Assembly (NCBI RefSeq): GCF_040954645.1
Contig: NC_092806.1
Span: forward strand, 134,988,976-135,052,975
Direction of reading: 5' to 3'
Length of the DNA stretch: 64,000 bases
From: Diabrotica undecimpunctata
Taxonomy: Eukaryota; Arthropoda; Insecta; Coleoptera; Chrysomelidae
In this document: one piece after another, positions 9,735 to 20,398 of the stretch
Layout of the letters: each line of letters starts with the position of its first letter
Position numbering within the stretch: the stretch's first letter is position 1
The notes under the pieces: generated by a model
The model's input: only the letters and a program-made list of their open reading frames with translations
Database searches by the model: none
What the model was told of the DNA's origin: nothing
Translations under genes and position numbers: made by a program

Positions 9735-11275
9735 GGAAGTACAGAAAGAAATCAAAATAGAAATCAGAATAGCAAAAGAAGATTTTTATAAAAGAAAATG
9801 TGAAGAAATAGAGCAATTGCAGACAAAACATGATATTTTTAATGTACATAAAAAAGTGAAAGAACTTGCAGGTACACAAAAACGTAAGCAGCCAAATACC
9901 CTGTATAATGTCAACGGAAACATAATAACAGAACTAAAAGAACAGTTGAAGACATGGCAAAACTATATTGAAGAACTCAATACTATACAATCAGTCTGAT
10001 GAGCCATGTACTGAAAATATTCCTAAAAATTATACACTCTAGAGTACACAGAAAACTGGAAATGGACATCAATAATACCCAGTTTGGATTCCGAAATGGA
10101 CTTGGAACAAGAGAGGCGTTGTTTGCACTGAACGTTATGTCTCAAAGATGTCTTGACATAAATCAAGATGTATTCATGTGTTTCATAGATTACAACAAGG
10201 CCTTTGATAAAGTGCGGCATGATCACCTAATCAGACTCCTGACAGAAAAGAATTTAGATAAACGAGACATCCGACTAATAGCAAATATGTACTACAATCA
10301 GAAAGTAGTAGTGAGAGTAGAGAATAATACCACTAAAGAAATTGAAATAAAGCGAGGTGTGAGACAAGGGTGTATACTGTCACCAACCCTGTTTAATCTC
10401 CATTCCGAAGACGTAATGAATAGAACACTCTCTGAGAGATCCGTAGGTATTAAAATAAATGCTGTTAGATTAAACAATCTGAGATTTGCCGACGACACCG
10501 TTCTGATCGCAGGAACACTTGAAGAGCTACAGACATTGGTGAATAAGATAGCAGACTGCAGCGAAGAATGTGGACTATCTTTGAACATAAAGAAAACTAA
10601 ATTTATGGTAATATCGAAATCAAACACAAAATGTCCAAAATTTATATTTACACAATGAAATTATCGATTGAGTTAGCAAATACAAATATTTGGGCACTTT
10701 TATAAATGAAGACAACGATAGCTCAGCAGAAATCAAAATAAGAATAGAAAAAGCCAGATCCATATTCACTAAAATGAAGAGAGTGTTCTGCGGAAGAGAT
10801 TTGAGCCTTGAAATGAAACTTAGCCTGATGAGATGGTACGTACTTTGTGCTGTTCTACGGAATGGAATCATGGACGTTGAAAAAGATTGATACCAAAAAA
10901 TTAGAGGTATTTGAACTGTGGATGTATCGCAGAATCCTGAGAATATCATGGACCGAGAGAGTCACAAATGTCGAGGTCTTGGGAAGAATGAATAAAGAAA
11001 AGGAAGTCATATTTACGATCAAAAAACGAAAACTGCAATACTTGGGACACATTACAAGAGGCGAAAGATATGAACTGCTTCGAATAATTATGCAAGGGAA
11101 AATAGCAGTAAAAAGGTCCGTAGGAAGAAGACGAAACTCCTGGATAAACAATCTACGGGAATGGTATAGCTGTAGCAACAACGAATTGTTTCGGTCAGCA
11201 GTTTCGAAAATTCGTATAGCCCTGATGATCGCCAACCTTCGGAACGAGGATGGCACTTGAAGAAGAAGAAGACTA
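9735..11275 (+). mobile_element. RTE-like LINE, internally deleted
   Basis: Reading plus: an alpha-helical linker at about 9735..9998 (KRKCEEIEQLQTKHDIFNV, LKTWQNYIEELNTIQSV) is followed at once by reverse transcriptase at 9999..10658 (QFGFRNGLGTREALFAL, CFIDYNKAFDKVRHDH, GVRQGCILSPTLFN, LRFADDTVLIAG). The FADD motif is the polymerase active site. After a frameshift the thumb and C-terminal region run to 11260 (LEVFELWMYRRILRISW, RKLQYLGHITRGERYELL, SVGRRRNSWINNLREW) and end in NLRNEDGT, a stop and AAGAAG repeats. The segment between the linker and the RT fingers is missing at about 9998, and there is no endonuclease. Close relatives lie at 50678..52534, 16685..17040 and 60190..60385. Confidence 0.85.
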
Positions 11276-11304
11276 TATGACCTTTGTGTATAAAAAGTAA
11301 ATAA

Positions 11305-11728
11305 AAAGAGACGACCAAATTGTTCATCAATTAGTGGAGCAGCAACTGCCACAAGTGCCACACCTCAGTCAACACAGAAAAGAAGATGTTACTTATGTCC
11401 ATCAAAAAAATCAAGAACACAAAAACAAACTTGAAATAGTTGCAGTAAGAATGTTTGCAACGAACACAGCAGTGTACAACGTGAGTGTATTAGTTATCTA
11501 AGAAAGTAATCAAATGTCATATCATTGTATGTACTTTAGAATTATAGGTTTAGATTAACATTATCACTCGCGAATTATTACTTTATTAGCTAAAAATAAA
11601 AATTGAAAAGAATCGATGCATATTTTATTAATTATAACATGAAATACCATAATATTGTTACCGTGTGTCCGTCCAACGGACACACTCTGTCCTACTACGT
11701 CAGAAAAAAATAAGTTTCCGGATGAGGG
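11305..11728 (+). mobile_element. piggyBac-like transposon 3' end
   Basis: The plus strand encodes KRRCYLCPSKKSRT, then C-x-x-C and VCNEHSSVQREC, the cysteine-rich zinc-binding domain that ends piggyBac transposases (one stop interrupts it). The noncoding tail then carries a perfect 10-bp hairpin at 11663..11685 and ends in CCGGATGAGGG immediately followed by TTAA at 11729..11732. Read inward, the terminus is CCCTCATCCGG, consistent with the CCC start and TTAA target of piggyBac elements. The 5' part is missing: an RTE LINE ends about 30 bp upstream. Confidence 0.8.
11663..11685. repeat. Perfect subterminal hairpin of piggyBac end
   Basis: GTGTGTCCGT and ACGGACACAC are perfect 10-bp inverted repeats around a 3-base CCA loop. 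Subterminal inverted repeats are a known property of piggyBac ends; here the hairpin lies about 43 bp inside the terminus. Confidence 0.75.
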
Positions 11729-11732
11729 TTAA

Positions 11733-12938
11733 AGAAGAAGAATAAGAATAAAAGCAAACAATGAATGAAAATAACATGAAAATTGTTAAGTTCTTCACTA
11801 TCTAGTATTATACATATACCAATAAAATGCAAAGCTTTAAAATAAATTGGGCAAATTTGGGAGCTATATATATTTATATAATGTACTTTTTAGTACGAAG
11901 TACCAATTACAAGAAGATTGTACTGAGGGGAAAGTACCTATATCATGAGAAAGCGTGATAAAATAAAATTTTCTCTTCGATTTTTGGAAATATAGAAAAT
12001 TAAAAAAGTTATTAAGAAAAAAAGCTACCAAAAAAAACTGGTTGAAATAAAAAAAAAAAAGAAAACAGACCATTTAAACATCACTATAAAGTACCTACCA
12101 TAAAAAGTCTGACAAAAAACTATTGCAAAAAGCATGAAATATTTTTAAAATATGTATTAAATGGTAATATATTTTAAACCAACATGTGAAAACTTCAAAA
12201 ATAAACAAAAAGTATCAAAAAATAGCAAGATTAGAAAAAAAATAATAGTATTTATTAATATTTGTAAAAAAAAATCAAAGTACAAGTTTACAAATAAGAT
12301 CACGTTGGAGCGCCAATGTGTAACTATTGCACGAGCCATCAGAAACGGTGGGTAACCTTGGAACGATCCATCAGAAACGTTAGGCGCCAATATGTAACGT
12401 TTGAAGGTCTGTTTTAGGGGTTGGGCGCCAACTATATTTAGAATAAAAATAGTAAAATGAAAGATACAGTTAATAAATGAATAAAATCAAAAGAAATTGA
12501 AATAAAATAAGTATTAACAGAAAAATAACAAACATATGACCTTTATGACGTTACAACGTTTCAACAGTATATAGTTTTTGCGTTGGGCTTCAGTAAATAG
12601 CTCCATAAAGTTAAGTTGGGAAAAACCTTCTTGAATCTTTGAACGAAGTAGTATACTGAGCTTTCTAGCATAAGCTGCATTTGTAATAATTAAAAAAACT
12701 GCCTTGATGCATACTGTATATATAATTTCCTGTTTATTTTTCCAGTTTTCCTATATATTTGTAGATATATAACAGTTCTACTTGCCAATTCTTTACAAGC
12801 CAGTTCCATGAAATTATCTTGTTTTTGCTTCTAAACTTCATTGTGCTACATCAACTTTACATTGAGATAACAGTTTTGGTTTTAAGGTTTTAATAGGACT
12901 TTTAATTATAGAAACGTAAATATCATCGTTATACTTAC
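11733..12938. other. AT-rich intron sequence with possible LTR-retrotransposon leader
   Basis: There are no supported genes in this stretch. At 12305..12432 there are spaced repeats of GCGCCAAT-TGTAAC and CATCAGAAACG and the palindromic string GTTGGGCGCCAAC. Read on the minus strand the last gives TGGCGCCCAAC, which looks like a tRNA primer-binding site next to an LTR end. With no second LTR and no gag or pol nearby, I call this only a possibility. The remainder is low-complexity A/T-rich sequence. Confidence 0.3.
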
Positions 12939-13042
12939 AGATGTTAATATTATATTGAATACATTCTTTGTTCGGAATTAACTCACAAGCAAATACTGCT
13001 CCTCCAGTTTCATTGCTATATTTAGGTGCACCAACGATAACC
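12939..13042 (-). CDS. Integrin alpha subunit, coding exon 2 (partial gene)
   Basis: A 104-nt minus-strand exon with acceptor TTTTTTAG at 13043 and donor GTAAGT at 12938..12933. The first G completes the Arg codon left by exon 1, and the exon then reads VIVGAPKYSNETGGAVFACE, LIPNKECIQYNINI. The V-x-V-G-A-P-K start and the G-G-A-V-F/Y-x-C strand are hallmarks of the first FG-GAP blade of alpha integrins, in which LLVGAP is followed by G-A-V-Y/F-x-C. It ends in phase 1 and joins exon 3 in frame. Without the donor the frame would run on about 60 nt to a stop (VDVAQ*), so splicing is preferred. Role: part of the ligand-binding beta-propeller head of a cell-adhesion receptor. Confidence 0.8.
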
Positions 13043-13149
13043 CTAAAAAATTAATAACTTACAAAATTTTATTATTTAACAAAGAAAAACAATATTTGTG
13101 ATAATTGTATCTGTGCTAGAGTATATGGTCGCAGAATCCGAGTTGAATC

Positions 13150-13760
13150 TAGCCACGCTCTCGGCTCCCATATATCTGTCTTTCATGCAGTTATCTTTGC
13201 AATCCTTAGGAGTGCTTAGGAGATAATAGATGGAACTTAGTCAGGTAGGACTATCTCTATATGCACTGACAGTCAAGCAGTGCTAAGGGCTTTAGAAGCG
13301 CCCAAAGTCAGCGCTAAGCTGGTTTTTGAGTGAAAGAGAGCACTCGTTGATATTGGGCTGACCAATAGGGTAAACTTGGTATGGGTACCAGGATACACAG
13401 GCGTGGAAGGAAGAGAACGAGCCGACGCCCTGGCAGGATAAGGCTCATCCATTCTGCCTCTGGGACCCGAACCTGTGATTGAAGTGTCCTTTAGTACTGG
13501 TCGGAATAGTCTCAAAAAGCTTTATCTGTGGAGGTTCCACGATTTTTGGGCCAGTTGTGGAGGTATGCGACCGTCTAGGCCCACATAGTGGGCCATCTAA
13601 AAATCTTAAAGCCCAACTTCTCCTTCTCGACCGTAGAAGATGCTCTCTGGTGGTGAGTATGCTTACCGGCCACGGTAGACTTAGGCTGAAACTTTATCAG
13701 CTTGGATTGCCGGATGGCCCACGGTGCCGTCTTTGTAATAAGGAGTACATACATATCAAA
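13150..13760 (+). pseudogene. LINE RNase H and C-terminal fragment
   Basis: The plus strand carries ISICTDSQAVLRALEAPK, then VNLVWVPGYTGVEGRERADA, with stop codons between. The D-S-Q and W-V-P-G-x-x-G motifs and the spaced E/D residues are RNase H catalytic and structural blocks of I/R1/Jockey-type LINE polyproteins. Further on, TGHGRLRLKLYQLGLPDGPR and CRLCNKE match the C-terminal Cys-rich region of such elements. Frames shift several times, and the reverse transcriptase that should precede it is absent. Confidence 0.7.
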
Positions 13761-15039
13761 AAGTAGATATAAATTAAAAAAAGAAACACTGAAGTCTGCA
13801 AACAAGAACCAGAGATAAAGTTAACAACTTCTTCTCCCTCCATCGCTCCCGTGAGTTTCAAAACCGGCCGATTTTGAGAACCACGTTTTGAAGCTTTGTG
13901 CACGATTCCGTTAAAAGGCAATATTTTTCGAATTTGGCACATTAAAACTTTAAAGTATTATTACGTTCCAAATTTAAAGTAGAAAGTCCCACCTCTAATT
14001 TCAAAAGTTTAAACAATTCTAGACGTGTAAAAGATCGGTTGCCTATAATATATTATAAGCAAGGTTGCGAAAATAAAATAAGCAGTTTTCAAATAGGGGT
14101 AATTCCTGGCAAATTGGGCTAAAGTTAAGGAAATAATTCTCTTGTGTGAAGAAACTAATTGGAAGAATTGGGATCATAAAATTTAAATGTTTGAATCTCG
14201 CTATTATTCGGTGACCTCCGTGTGTTAAGTTGTCAAGTGTTCTAGGTTTGACCGTGGTACCAAAAAGTTCGAGCTAGTTTAAAATGGTATTTTGTTTTTT
14301 TTTTTTTTGCTGCTGTTCCATGTGGGATCTGGACTAGTACGAACCGTGTGGATATTAAAGGGGATTTGCTGCCCTCGTGGGAGGGTTTTTTGGGAATATC
14401 CACAATTTCCCTATCTACAGCGATAGCAGATAAAAAGCAGATCTACAGCGCAGGTGTCTACCGGAGTCGCATTTAGATCAAGAAATTAGCCGACTACGTT
14501 TCGGTATAATTTGGGATATTTTAAATACCTAATCTGGCTAAGAAGAGTGAGTGTTAGAACATTTCGTTTTTAATTAATTAAAAAGCTGTAGTTTTTTTTA
14601 TCCCATCTTTTAAAAGCTATTCATATTTTTATAAGTTGTCATACATTCAAGTTCAAAAACAAGTTTTTTTTGTATTGCTCCATTATCGTCAAAAGAAAGA
14701 TAAACAAAGTGTTAAAATCAATATATTTATTTCCAAATAATTATTTTAGACACGTATGGTAATTAGTGTTTTCTTGCTTCAGGGTTCTTCTTCTTCTTTT
14801 TCTGTCTAAATAGAATTATTTTTTTTGTTGGTATTGAACCACACACCTCTTAGCGTCCGGTACTTTTGATACGTCTTACCTTTTTTTTGTGCAATTAAAT
14901 AGAAATAACTTGAATATAAACTTACAAAAATAGAAATGAATTTTTGTTAGGCAAGTAGAAGCCGCATTTTTATATTCTTTTTATTAAGCCTATGGTAAAG
15001 TTAAATAATATTGTAATATGTATTTGTTTTCAAATATCT
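13761..15039. other. Unassigned intron sequence
   Basis: I see no coding exon or clear transposon. A slightly more GC-rich block at about 14310..14480 (poly-T followed by CTGCTGTTCCATGTGGGATC and a GCTGCCCTCGTGGGAGGG region) stands out in composition, but I cannot assign it. By position this lies in intron 1 of the alpha-integrin gene. Confidence 0.35.
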
Positions 15040-16072
15040 TGGAAATCTATTCAGTACACCTTTGGTATCGGTACAAGGTTTTCAATACGGTGATCCAATT
15101 AGAAGGGTAAACTTTTGCCGCTTTTTGTTAGATGCAGACATCAACGATGGTAATTTTCTTAAAAGTATTTTATGGACCAATGAATTCAGTTTTAATAAAG
15201 AAAGAATAACAAATTTTCACAACCTGCAGTACTGGGTGCATGACAATCCCCATCTACCGAAAGAAACATCTTTTCAGCAAAAATTTAGTGTCAAAGTTTG
15301 GGTAGGAGTTATCGAACGAGAGTTAATAGGACCTTACTTTTTGCCAGGCAGGTTAAATAGTCAAGTGTACTTAGACTTTCTAGAGAATGAATTACCACCA
15401 CTCTTAGAAGATTTACCCCTCGCCCTCAGATGAGGAATGGTGTACCAACATGATTGATGCCCTGCACATTGTGCACGTGCTGTTACGGCTTGGTTCAACA
15501 ATCACATCTGGAGCAGATTCAAAGAACTTGTTTATCAAGTTCCAATCCGAACTAGAGCTCATTTAATGGAAAGGATTATCGAAGCAGCTGTCATTATAAG
15601 GGCAGAACTGAGGTTAAAAGTAACCACATCAGAAATACGACGCAGGGCAAGAGCGTGCATTAGGAATGGTGGTTCTAATTTTGAACAACAACTGTTTTTT
15701 GAAGTTTATGTACATACTTAATAAGGCATAATAAATGTTGCAAAAAGCATGATGTATCGTTGTTGTGTTTTACCTTTCTTACCCGTTTCATTAATGAAGG
15801 TTATTTTAACAATGCATTAAGATTCAACGAAGGGTTTTTACAATCTGAGCAAGTAATACGTATGGCATTTTGTATGTTAGGGAAGTATCTCGCTTAGATA
15901 ATTATTTTTAAAAATAAAATAGACGAGCAGCCTTATTTTCGAATATTGACAAATTTAACTTTATTTCGGAAGCCTTAACAGTTTGAGTTATTAATTATTA
16001 GCAAAAAATTTTGCAAATGGCGTCCCCTATTATCCCTTAAAAAATTTCCATCAAACTACCAAACACCCTGTA
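15040..16072 (+). mobile_element. Mariner-like transposon relic with mutated active site
   Basis: The open part (15062..15433) reads DINDGNFLKSILWTNEFSF, then NLQYWVHDNPHLPKE, FSVKVWVGVIERELIGPYFL and SQVYLDFLENELPPLLEDL. This is the catalytic half of a DDE_3 transposase group common in insects (W-T-D-E-S-x-F, then V-W-x-G-I-x-G-x-x-I-G-P-x-F-L). Here the first catalytic Asp is Asn (WTNEF). After DACPAHCA-like sequence the region that should hold the PPRSPDLTPLD block is missing: FNNHIW jumps to RFKELVYQVPIRTRAHLMER. The right terminus reads AACACCCTGTATA, the inverse of ACAGGGTGTT. It is a non-functional, internally deleted copy. Confidence 0.75.
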
Positions 16073-16078
16073 TATATA

Positions 16079-16134
<56 letters not shown>

Positions 16135-16145
16135 TATGTTTATAA

Positions 16146-16196
<51 letters not shown>
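16069..16196. repeat. (TA)n microsatellite
   Basis: Almost pure TA dinucleotides with a few AAATA and ATGTTTATAAAGA interruptions. It starts exactly at the TA flanking the mariner terminus, so it probably expanded from the TA target site. Confidence 0.9.
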
Positions 16197-16199
<3 letters not shown>

Positions 16200-16264
16200 C
16201 ATAAAAAACTAGATACGAGAGTACACGTAAAAAAACATCTTGAAAATTGATTATATATACTCAC

Positions 16265-16425
16265 CGAGACGGATCTCCTTTCTGCAAAAGTAACGAATAT
16301 CCAAAATATGACCTATTATTTGAATTTTTGTTATTTAATTTAAATTCGACTACATTATTGGTATTTAAATTTTGTGCATAAACGCATTTTATGATTAAAA
16401 TAAGTGTAACTATAAACTTCAACAT
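16265..16425 (-). CDS. Integrin alpha subunit, first coding exon with signal peptide
   Basis: From the ATG at 16425 (minus) the exon reads MLKFIVTLILIIKCVYA, a hydrophobic signal peptide, then QNLNTNNVVEFKLNNKN and SNNRSYFGYSLLLQKGDPSR. The mature N-terminus F/Q-N-L-D/N-T followed by G/R-S-Y-F-G-Y/F-S is diagnostic of alpha integrins at the start of the beta-propeller. The exon ends at a GTGAGT donor (16264..16259) with two bases of an Arg codon, matching the phase of exon 2. An upstream in-frame Met (16464) exists, but the shorter start places the hydrophobic core at the N-terminus. The product is a type I membrane adhesion receptor that pairs with a beta subunit. Confidence 0.8.
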
Positions 16426-16680
16426 GAAGATATTTTCTATTGACACTGCACTCTCTAAAATCACCTTATTCTAAACAATATATAACTCTCGTTGCACTAG
16501 TAATACTAGCGAATACTTTTTATGTACGCAGCATGCTGTATAATTCGACAAAATTAAAATATGACTCAATATTATGGTTTGTTAATCATCAAAGGAAGCG
16601 AATTTAAATCAAGTCAAATTTATTCGTCATCAACTTCCCAACCAAAGATAATATAAAAAATAGTACCGGTATCTCTTATT
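16426..16680. promoter_or_regulatory. Upstream region of the integrin alpha gene
   Basis: This is the sequence directly upstream (minus direction) of the integrin start codon. It contains a TATATATTG string at about 16479..16487 (minus reading CAATATATAACTC inverted) within 60 bp of the ATG, but no convincing core promoter beyond that. An untranslated first exon further upstream cannot be excluded. Confidence 0.3.
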
Positions 16681-16684
16681 ATTT

Positions 16685-17040
16685 TCTTCTTCTTGATGTG
16701 CCTATCCGTTACGAATGTTGGCGATCATCATGGCAATCTTTATCTTATCTGCAGCAGCGCGGGAAAGCTGCACAGATGTTGTATTGAACCAGATTCTGAG
16801 GTTCTTTAACCAAGATGTTCTTCTTCGTCCTGGACCTCGTTTTCCGAATATTTTTCCTTGCAGGATGGCTTGAAGGAGAGTATATCTGGATTCATTTCGC
16901 ATAATATGTCCGAAGAACTGTAACTTTCGAGATTTGATGGTGCTTAGTACTTCTCGATTCTTATTCGTTAGGAAATTCTGAGGAAATCCTCATTTGTGAC
17001 TCGGTCAGTCCACGGGATCTTAAGCATTCTCCGATATAGC
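16685..17040 (-). mobile_element. RTE-type LINE 3' fragment
   Basis: Minus strand: MRNESRYTLLQAILQGKIFG, GPGRRRTSWLKNLRIWFN, IKIAMMIANIRNG, then a stop and AAGAAG repeats. Upstream (to about 17040) degraded frames match the LWLYRRMLKIPWTD stretch of the thumb region. It is nearly identical to 50680..50990, showing two recent copies of one subfamily. The fragment is heavily 5'-truncated. Confidence 0.8.
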
Positions 17041-17164
17041 CACATCTCATCTTATTATTTAACCTAATATATTTCCAAAAACTCTACAATGAAATCACTA
17101 ACTCGTAACTAGGACTTATTCTGTTCGTGACGTATACAAAAGGGGGGTCACGAGAAATTATGAC

Positions 17165-17180
17165 ACCCCCCCCCCCCCCC
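17165..17180. repeat. Poly-C run
   Basis: Sixteen consecutive C bases preceded by TGACA. It is an isolated homopolymer, unusual in such AT-rich DNA, and may mark an assembly-sensitive site. Confidence 0.9.
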
Positions 17181-17429
17181 GGCGCAAACAAAATTAAATT
17201 TGAATCAAGTAATCCTAAAAAAAATAATTTAAAACCCATCTACCCTATAAGCAGGAAGTGAAGAATTGAAATAATTCAAACTCATTTATTCTAGGGGTAA
17301 GTGTAGAATTATGCGGAAGCCTTACAATGTGTGGCAAGAGGAATGGGATGAGATGAGAAGGGTGGCGCAGTGGACGAAGTCGTTGATTCCTAATCTGAGA
17401 AGATGGATGGATTGCGGGCACCGGCGTTT

Positions 17430-17930
17430 AGATTATTTTCTGACGCTTACAGAACATGGTTGCTTTAGGGAAACAAGGAGATCCCTGCATTGGATACAAT
17501 AATAAAGGCAATAAGAGATTATGTATTTTTTGTGATATTTTATCTTTTATATGTACTGAAAGTATTTTATATGCAACATTTAGTAGCGCTTTTCCCCTGT
17601 AATTATGACATAAAGTTTTGCCGCCTTTTTCTGAATTGGTCAGTGTGGCTTCAGTCCATTCTTTCGGTATGCCTTCTTGTTCCCACATTTCTTTAAGGAA
17701 CTTTTCCAAATTCTTAATTAGTACTGGTCATCCATATTTGAATTCTCTTTAATTTCTTTTCTTTTTCACTAAGCGGTCTTTTCTCTGTTCGTTCTTGATC
17801 GGTATTATGCCTTAGTCTTCTTTTTTCTCATATTCTGTTGCGGGTATTTTATGTAGAAGCTCTTCGAAGTATTATTTCCATCTGTTCAGTATTTCCTCAT
17901 CACTTACTAAATTACTTTCATTTTGCTTTT
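17430..17930 (-). mobile_element. RTE/BovB-like LINE fragment (linker and RT fingers)
   Basis: Minus strand from about 17928: QNESNLVSDEEILNRWK, YFEELLHKIP, then MWEQEGIPKEWTEATL and CHNYRGKALLNVAYKILS. The EEILNRWKEYFEELL linker and the N-Y-R-G-I-x-L-L-N-V-x-Y-K fingers motif are characteristic of RTE-type endonuclease/reverse transcriptases. Frameshifts and stops are frequent. The upstream side stops where the hAT copy 2 terminus begins (17940), so the hAT probably inserted into this LINE. Confidence 0.7.
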
Positions 17931-17939
17931 GTAGTGTAT

Positions 17940-19580
17940 AGCGTGACTCTCGACCTGTGGGGCGCACCCCTCTAGGGAACGCGCTGTTACTAATTAAGGA
18001 ACGGAAGCATATCAGAAAAAAAACACCAACAACATTGACTAGTTTACTTAAATTAAAGCCAAGCAAAATTCTGACAAAATAAAAAATAAAATACACATGA
18101 ACACTGATATAATAGGTACACCTATAAAGAACACTGACTTCCTTGGGCCTGTTTTACAGAGCAGCAATGTTTATCGAAACAGGGTGTAATATGAGACATA
18201 GACCTTCTGCGATCTATATTTGGTCTTCAAAGCAGTCACCACGAAAAATCCTGTTTCGCAAAGGTAGGATGTTAAAAACGATAATAGTATACAGAACGCT
18301 CTGGTTTTCAGTGCAGAAAACTCATCGTTTACCCCTGCCCAAAATTCAAAGAGAGATTTAATATTAAACTATTTGGTAATTTCGACATTTGCTGTAAAGG
18401 TTTCTTCTTCGGCTGTAGAGAGCAGTTCTGGTGTAATTTGAAAGGGATTCCTAACCCACTCGTAGCTAACTATTAATTGTCGTCGGTAAAAAAATATCTC
18501 TTAAAATTTTTTGTCAGCATCGCTAAATGATTTTCAATGGTTACAAAAACAACTTTCACGTGTTCTTCTTCAACCTTGTAAGTTTTATAATATTCATTTA
18601 CATTTACAAACATTTCTAGGTTTTTTTGTTTTAAATTTCTGCTCCACAATTGCAATTTTTTTACAAAAAGCATTAACTTTATCACTCGTATCAAATATAT
18701 TTATATTGGCTCCTTGAAGCTGAAGCTTAAAAATATTTAGTTTCTCGAATATGTCAAACAAGTAGCTCAATTTCGTCAAAAATTAACCCTCTCGAAACAT
18801 CTTAGCTTCCGGTATATTTGCTTCTTCTAGAAAAATGGCGATTTCATTTCTTAATTTAAAAACATGTAAGAATTTCTCACGTGATAACCATCCTGAGTCA
18901 CAATAAAATAATAATGCTAAATGTACTGCACCCATGTCTTTACAAAAGTTTAGAGGAGATTCTAGTTTTCAAAGGTCTTATTTTTATGTAACTAACTACT
19001 GTTACAACCGCAGTTAGCACAATATTCAGGCCACGAGACATTTCTTTGGAAGCCAGAGGTTCTCTGAGGATCAGTGTTCCATATACATATTGGAGACTTT
19101 TGTTTTACAAGCGCTTGCAGACATTGAAATTTTTTGGACATTGCACGAGCAGTATCGGTCCATATTCCGACGCAATTCTTCCACTCTAATTTTGCTTCAT
19201 TTATATAGTCATTTAAGATATCAAATAATCCGAGCGATGTTGCTTTCAGTTTTATTGTTTTGCGAAATCGTAGTTCTTTTACTACTGCTATACTACTGAT
19301 GCTATCACACAATCGAACGCAGTCAATACAATGAGCATCTTTATTGCTATCTATTGTCTCGTCAAACTGAATCGAAAACAGTTTATCGCGCAAATTCCCG
19401 AGTAGCTTATCCTGTACATCTTCAGCTATATCACCGATTCGACAGGCAACAGTATTATATATTTGATAGAGATAAGGACTCCAATTTTTTGACAAAATTA
19501 TCTCCAACCACAGTTTCCACAATTTTAAATACAGCTGGCAAAATAAGCTCTTCTCCAATAGTGTGAGACTTTTTACATCT
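17940..19580 (-). mobile_element. ZBED-type hAT transposon, copy 2 (degraded, uninterrupted)
   Basis: This is a diverged second copy of the hAT at 3168..7943, same strand. Blocks in order on the minus strand are CRIGDIAEDVQDKLLGNL, LFSIQFDETIDSNKDAHC, CVGIWTDTARAMS, LSYLFDIFEKLNIFKLQL, VVFVTIENHLAMLTKNFK and an RFL/hATC remnant near 18170..18330. At about 18325 the sequence runs straight through the site where copy 1 is interrupted. The N-terminal zinc finger is gone: homology ends at about 19580, where the long inverted-repeat element begins. Many frameshifts and stops make it older than copy 1. Confidence 0.8.
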
Positions 19581-19599
19581 GAGTTTAATTTGTTTTGAG

Positions 19600-20370
19600 T
19601 TTAATTTTTAGCAGAAGTTGGGTACTTTTAAAAAACGTTTTAGTGTAATTAAAAAAGAGCAGTTTTAAACGTTTTAGATCGTTTTGTAATGTGAAAGTTT
19701 AGCGTTCAGCATAAATTCAGCGTTTTTAAGTATATTTCTAATGCCCCACATTTGTTGCCAAAACTCAAAACTAAAATTTCACGTTAAAGGTTTTGAAGTT
19801 TAGGCTCTAGTAATTAAAAGTCCATAGTATCCGGTCAATGAAAAGGATAAATTGTACTGATCTCATGAGAATCATAAAAAATGGCAAAAATCGCTCCACG
19901 GTTATTTATTCTTTTATAAAAACGTAGTTTATTTGCGGCAAGATAAAAAAAATTGCATACAAAAGCTGCACGCTTTACCTTTTAAACGCATCTTGATTTT
20001 TGTCCATAAAATACTCGGATCAAAAAATATCGAATTTTTACCGTCGAGCTGATACCAATTTTATTGAAAATTGATATCGTGCGCGTAACTGACATTCAAA
20101 ATCGCCGATAGCTTCAAGTATTGTTTCTGAGAGAACGGTTCATTCTATACAAAAAACGCTAATAAACTCTTAGCTACATTTTTTATTTAAACCATTTTTT
20201 TTTCTGTGGCTTACAGATTCTTGATAAATCGATTTTTTTTTTCGTTTTCCCCTCTACAAGGCGGGTTTTGGGGAAAAACTCGGGGGTAAAAAAGGTAAAC
20301 TTTTTTGGCGTCTTACAATCGACAATCCCGGCAAAATTCAGCTTGTTCGTATGATTTTTAGAGTTTCAGT
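19600..20370 (+). repeat. Long inverted repeat, left arm
   Basis: The sequence is homologous, in reverse complement, to 23107..23281 plus 24441..24860. Clear shared blocks (left arm versus inverted right arm) are AGAGAACGGTTCATTCTA with AGAGAACAGTTTATTCTA, TACATTTTTTATTTAAACCA with TCCATTTTTTATTTGAAACA, and AAATTCAGCTTGTTCGTATG, identical in both. Similarity fades toward the outer end near 19600. There are no coding regions. Arms of some 600-750 bp make this a foldback-type element rather than a typical MITE. The left end cuts off hAT copy 2. Confidence 0.8.
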
Positions 20371-20398
20371 GGTATTTTCGTCTTTTAACCTTTTAAAC

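Noticed and set aside
10855..11361. A 168-codon minus-strand frame across the RTE C-terminus.
   Set aside because: It is antisense to clear RTE thumb sequence, with no motif of its own.
12879..12939. Reading integrin exon 2 through to the stop at VDVAQ as a terminal exon.
   Set aside because: The GTAAGT donor, matching phase with exon 3 and the family length all argue for splicing instead.
16037..16264. A 75-aa frame rich in Ile-Tyr repeats.
   Set aside because: It is a translation of a (TA)n microsatellite; the same applies to frames over 30709..31104 and 40239..40463.
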